A stretch of 64,000 bases of DNA. It comes from Streptomyces sp. KMM 9044. Its GTDB lineage: Bacteria > Actinomycetota > Actinomycetes > Streptomycetales > Streptomycetaceae. The DNA is taken from assembly GCF_024701375.2 (NCBI RefSeq), contig NZ_CP113910.1, positions 5,332,001 to 5,396,000 of the forward strand, read 5' to 3'. The position numbers and the translations under genes were made by a program. Below, in pieces: positions 63,666 through 64,000 of this stretch (positions are counted from its first letter, which is position 1; every line of letters begins with the position of its first letter). A model generated the notes under the pieces. That model had not been told where the DNA came from. It saw only the letters and a program-made list of their open reading frames with translations, and searched no databases.

Positions 63666-64000
63666 TCAGAGGCCCTGGGTCTCGGACTCCAGCCGGTTGC
63701 GGGTCTCCGGCCCGTACACACCCAGCTCGTCGCCACGGATGCCCCGTGACCACTGGTAGTTGCGGAGGGCGCCCGCCGTGCGGCGGTCGAACCGGCCGTT
63801 GACCTCGTCGTTGTACAGGTACACCTTGCTCAGGAGCTCCTGGAGTTCGGCGACCTCCGGCCCCCGGTCGCCGCGCCTCAGCGTGGGACCGGTGGCGTCG
63901 CCGCCGTCCAGCTCCTCCGCGTCCTCGGGGGCGTCGGCCGGCGGGCCGGTGGTCGGGGTCGCGGACGGTTCCGGCTCGTCCGACGGGGCCGCCGAAGCAC
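63666..64000 (-). CDS. Peptidoglycan-binding protein, C-terminal part
   Basis: The last 111 residues of a protein cut by the right edge. An acidic, Pro/Thr-rich linker (DEPEPSATPTTGPPADAPED) is followed by a PG_binding_1 domain: TLRRGDRGPEVAELQELLSK, VYLYNDEVNGRFDRRTAGAL, RNYQWSRGIRGDELGVYGPE. It probably anchors an exported enzyme or regulator to the cell wall. Confidence 0.85.
   Translation of the reverse strand, partial: ASAAPSDEPEPSATPTTGPPADAPEDAEELDGGDATGPTLRRGDRGPEVAELQELLSKVYLYNDEVNGRFDRRTAGALRNYQWSRGIRGDELGVYGPETRNRLESETQGL

Overview
The window is high-GC actinobacterial chromosome, almost certainly Streptomyces. The evidence is the G/C-ending codon use, frequent GTG and TTG starts, 4-base gene overlaps, many apparent leaderless genes, a fabD-fabH-acpP-fabF cluster headed by a FasR-type regulator, a homodimeric-type AceE, whiJ-like Xre/DUF397/HATPase genes, and a tellurium-resistance (Ter) locus. 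Gene order from the sugar transporter through fab and aceE to terD resembles the S. coelicolor core; this comes from memory and was not computed.

Layout. 1-9210: the start of an aminotransferase, then a minus-strand carbohydrate block: enolase-superfamily dehydratase, Zn alcohol dehydrogenase, U32-like protein, sugar ABC transporter (binding lipoprotein, double ATPase, permease) and a Tat-exported aldose 1-epimerase. 9.8-14.4 kb: a MarR regulator divergent from a quinone-type reductase, an EI24 membrane protein, a second (cytosolic) aldose epimerase and an SGNH esterase lipoprotein. 14.7-20.4 kb: DUF3145 and the type II fatty-acid synthase cluster with its regulator. 20.5-32.2 kb: an accessory-looking stretch with a pirin and many broken genes (type I HsdR, GmrSD-type DUF262/DUF1524, HATPase, SMP-30, flavin monooxygenase, IS-like remnant, GNAT) among intact regulators and hydrolases. 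32.2-37.6 kb: DUF4429/SHOCT, an alpha/beta hydrolase, a TetR/MFS divergent pair and a DUF4190 protein. 38-42.2 kb: AceE, DUF3052 and a peroxiredoxin. 42.3-52.8 kb: the Ter module. 52.8-64 kb: two DedA-type proteins, FmdB, a DUF4097-plus-coiled-coil pair, tRNA-Val, DUF2277, DoxX, a PhoD-like phosphatase, a secreted HNH nuclease, a TMEM165-type Mn transporter behind a yybP-ykoY riboswitch, a HAD phosphatase and the end of a peptidoglycan-binding protein.

The most interesting system is the Ter module: two TerD proteins, a DUF475/TerC-like membrane protein, a TerA-like protein and a TerD with a Gly-Tyr-Pro tail. These stand next to a plus-strand biosynthetic operon: a CitE-like lyase, an 872-residue fusion of phosphoribosyltransferase, TRSP, StiP and PELOTA-like regions, and a HAD phosphatase. 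Such sets have been proposed to make a nucleoside-like metabolite linked to metal or stress sensing, but the product is unknown.

At least seven genes carry indels. Whether this is real decay or base-calling error cannot be settled from the sequence alone. All functions are inferred by reading the sequence; no database search was run.
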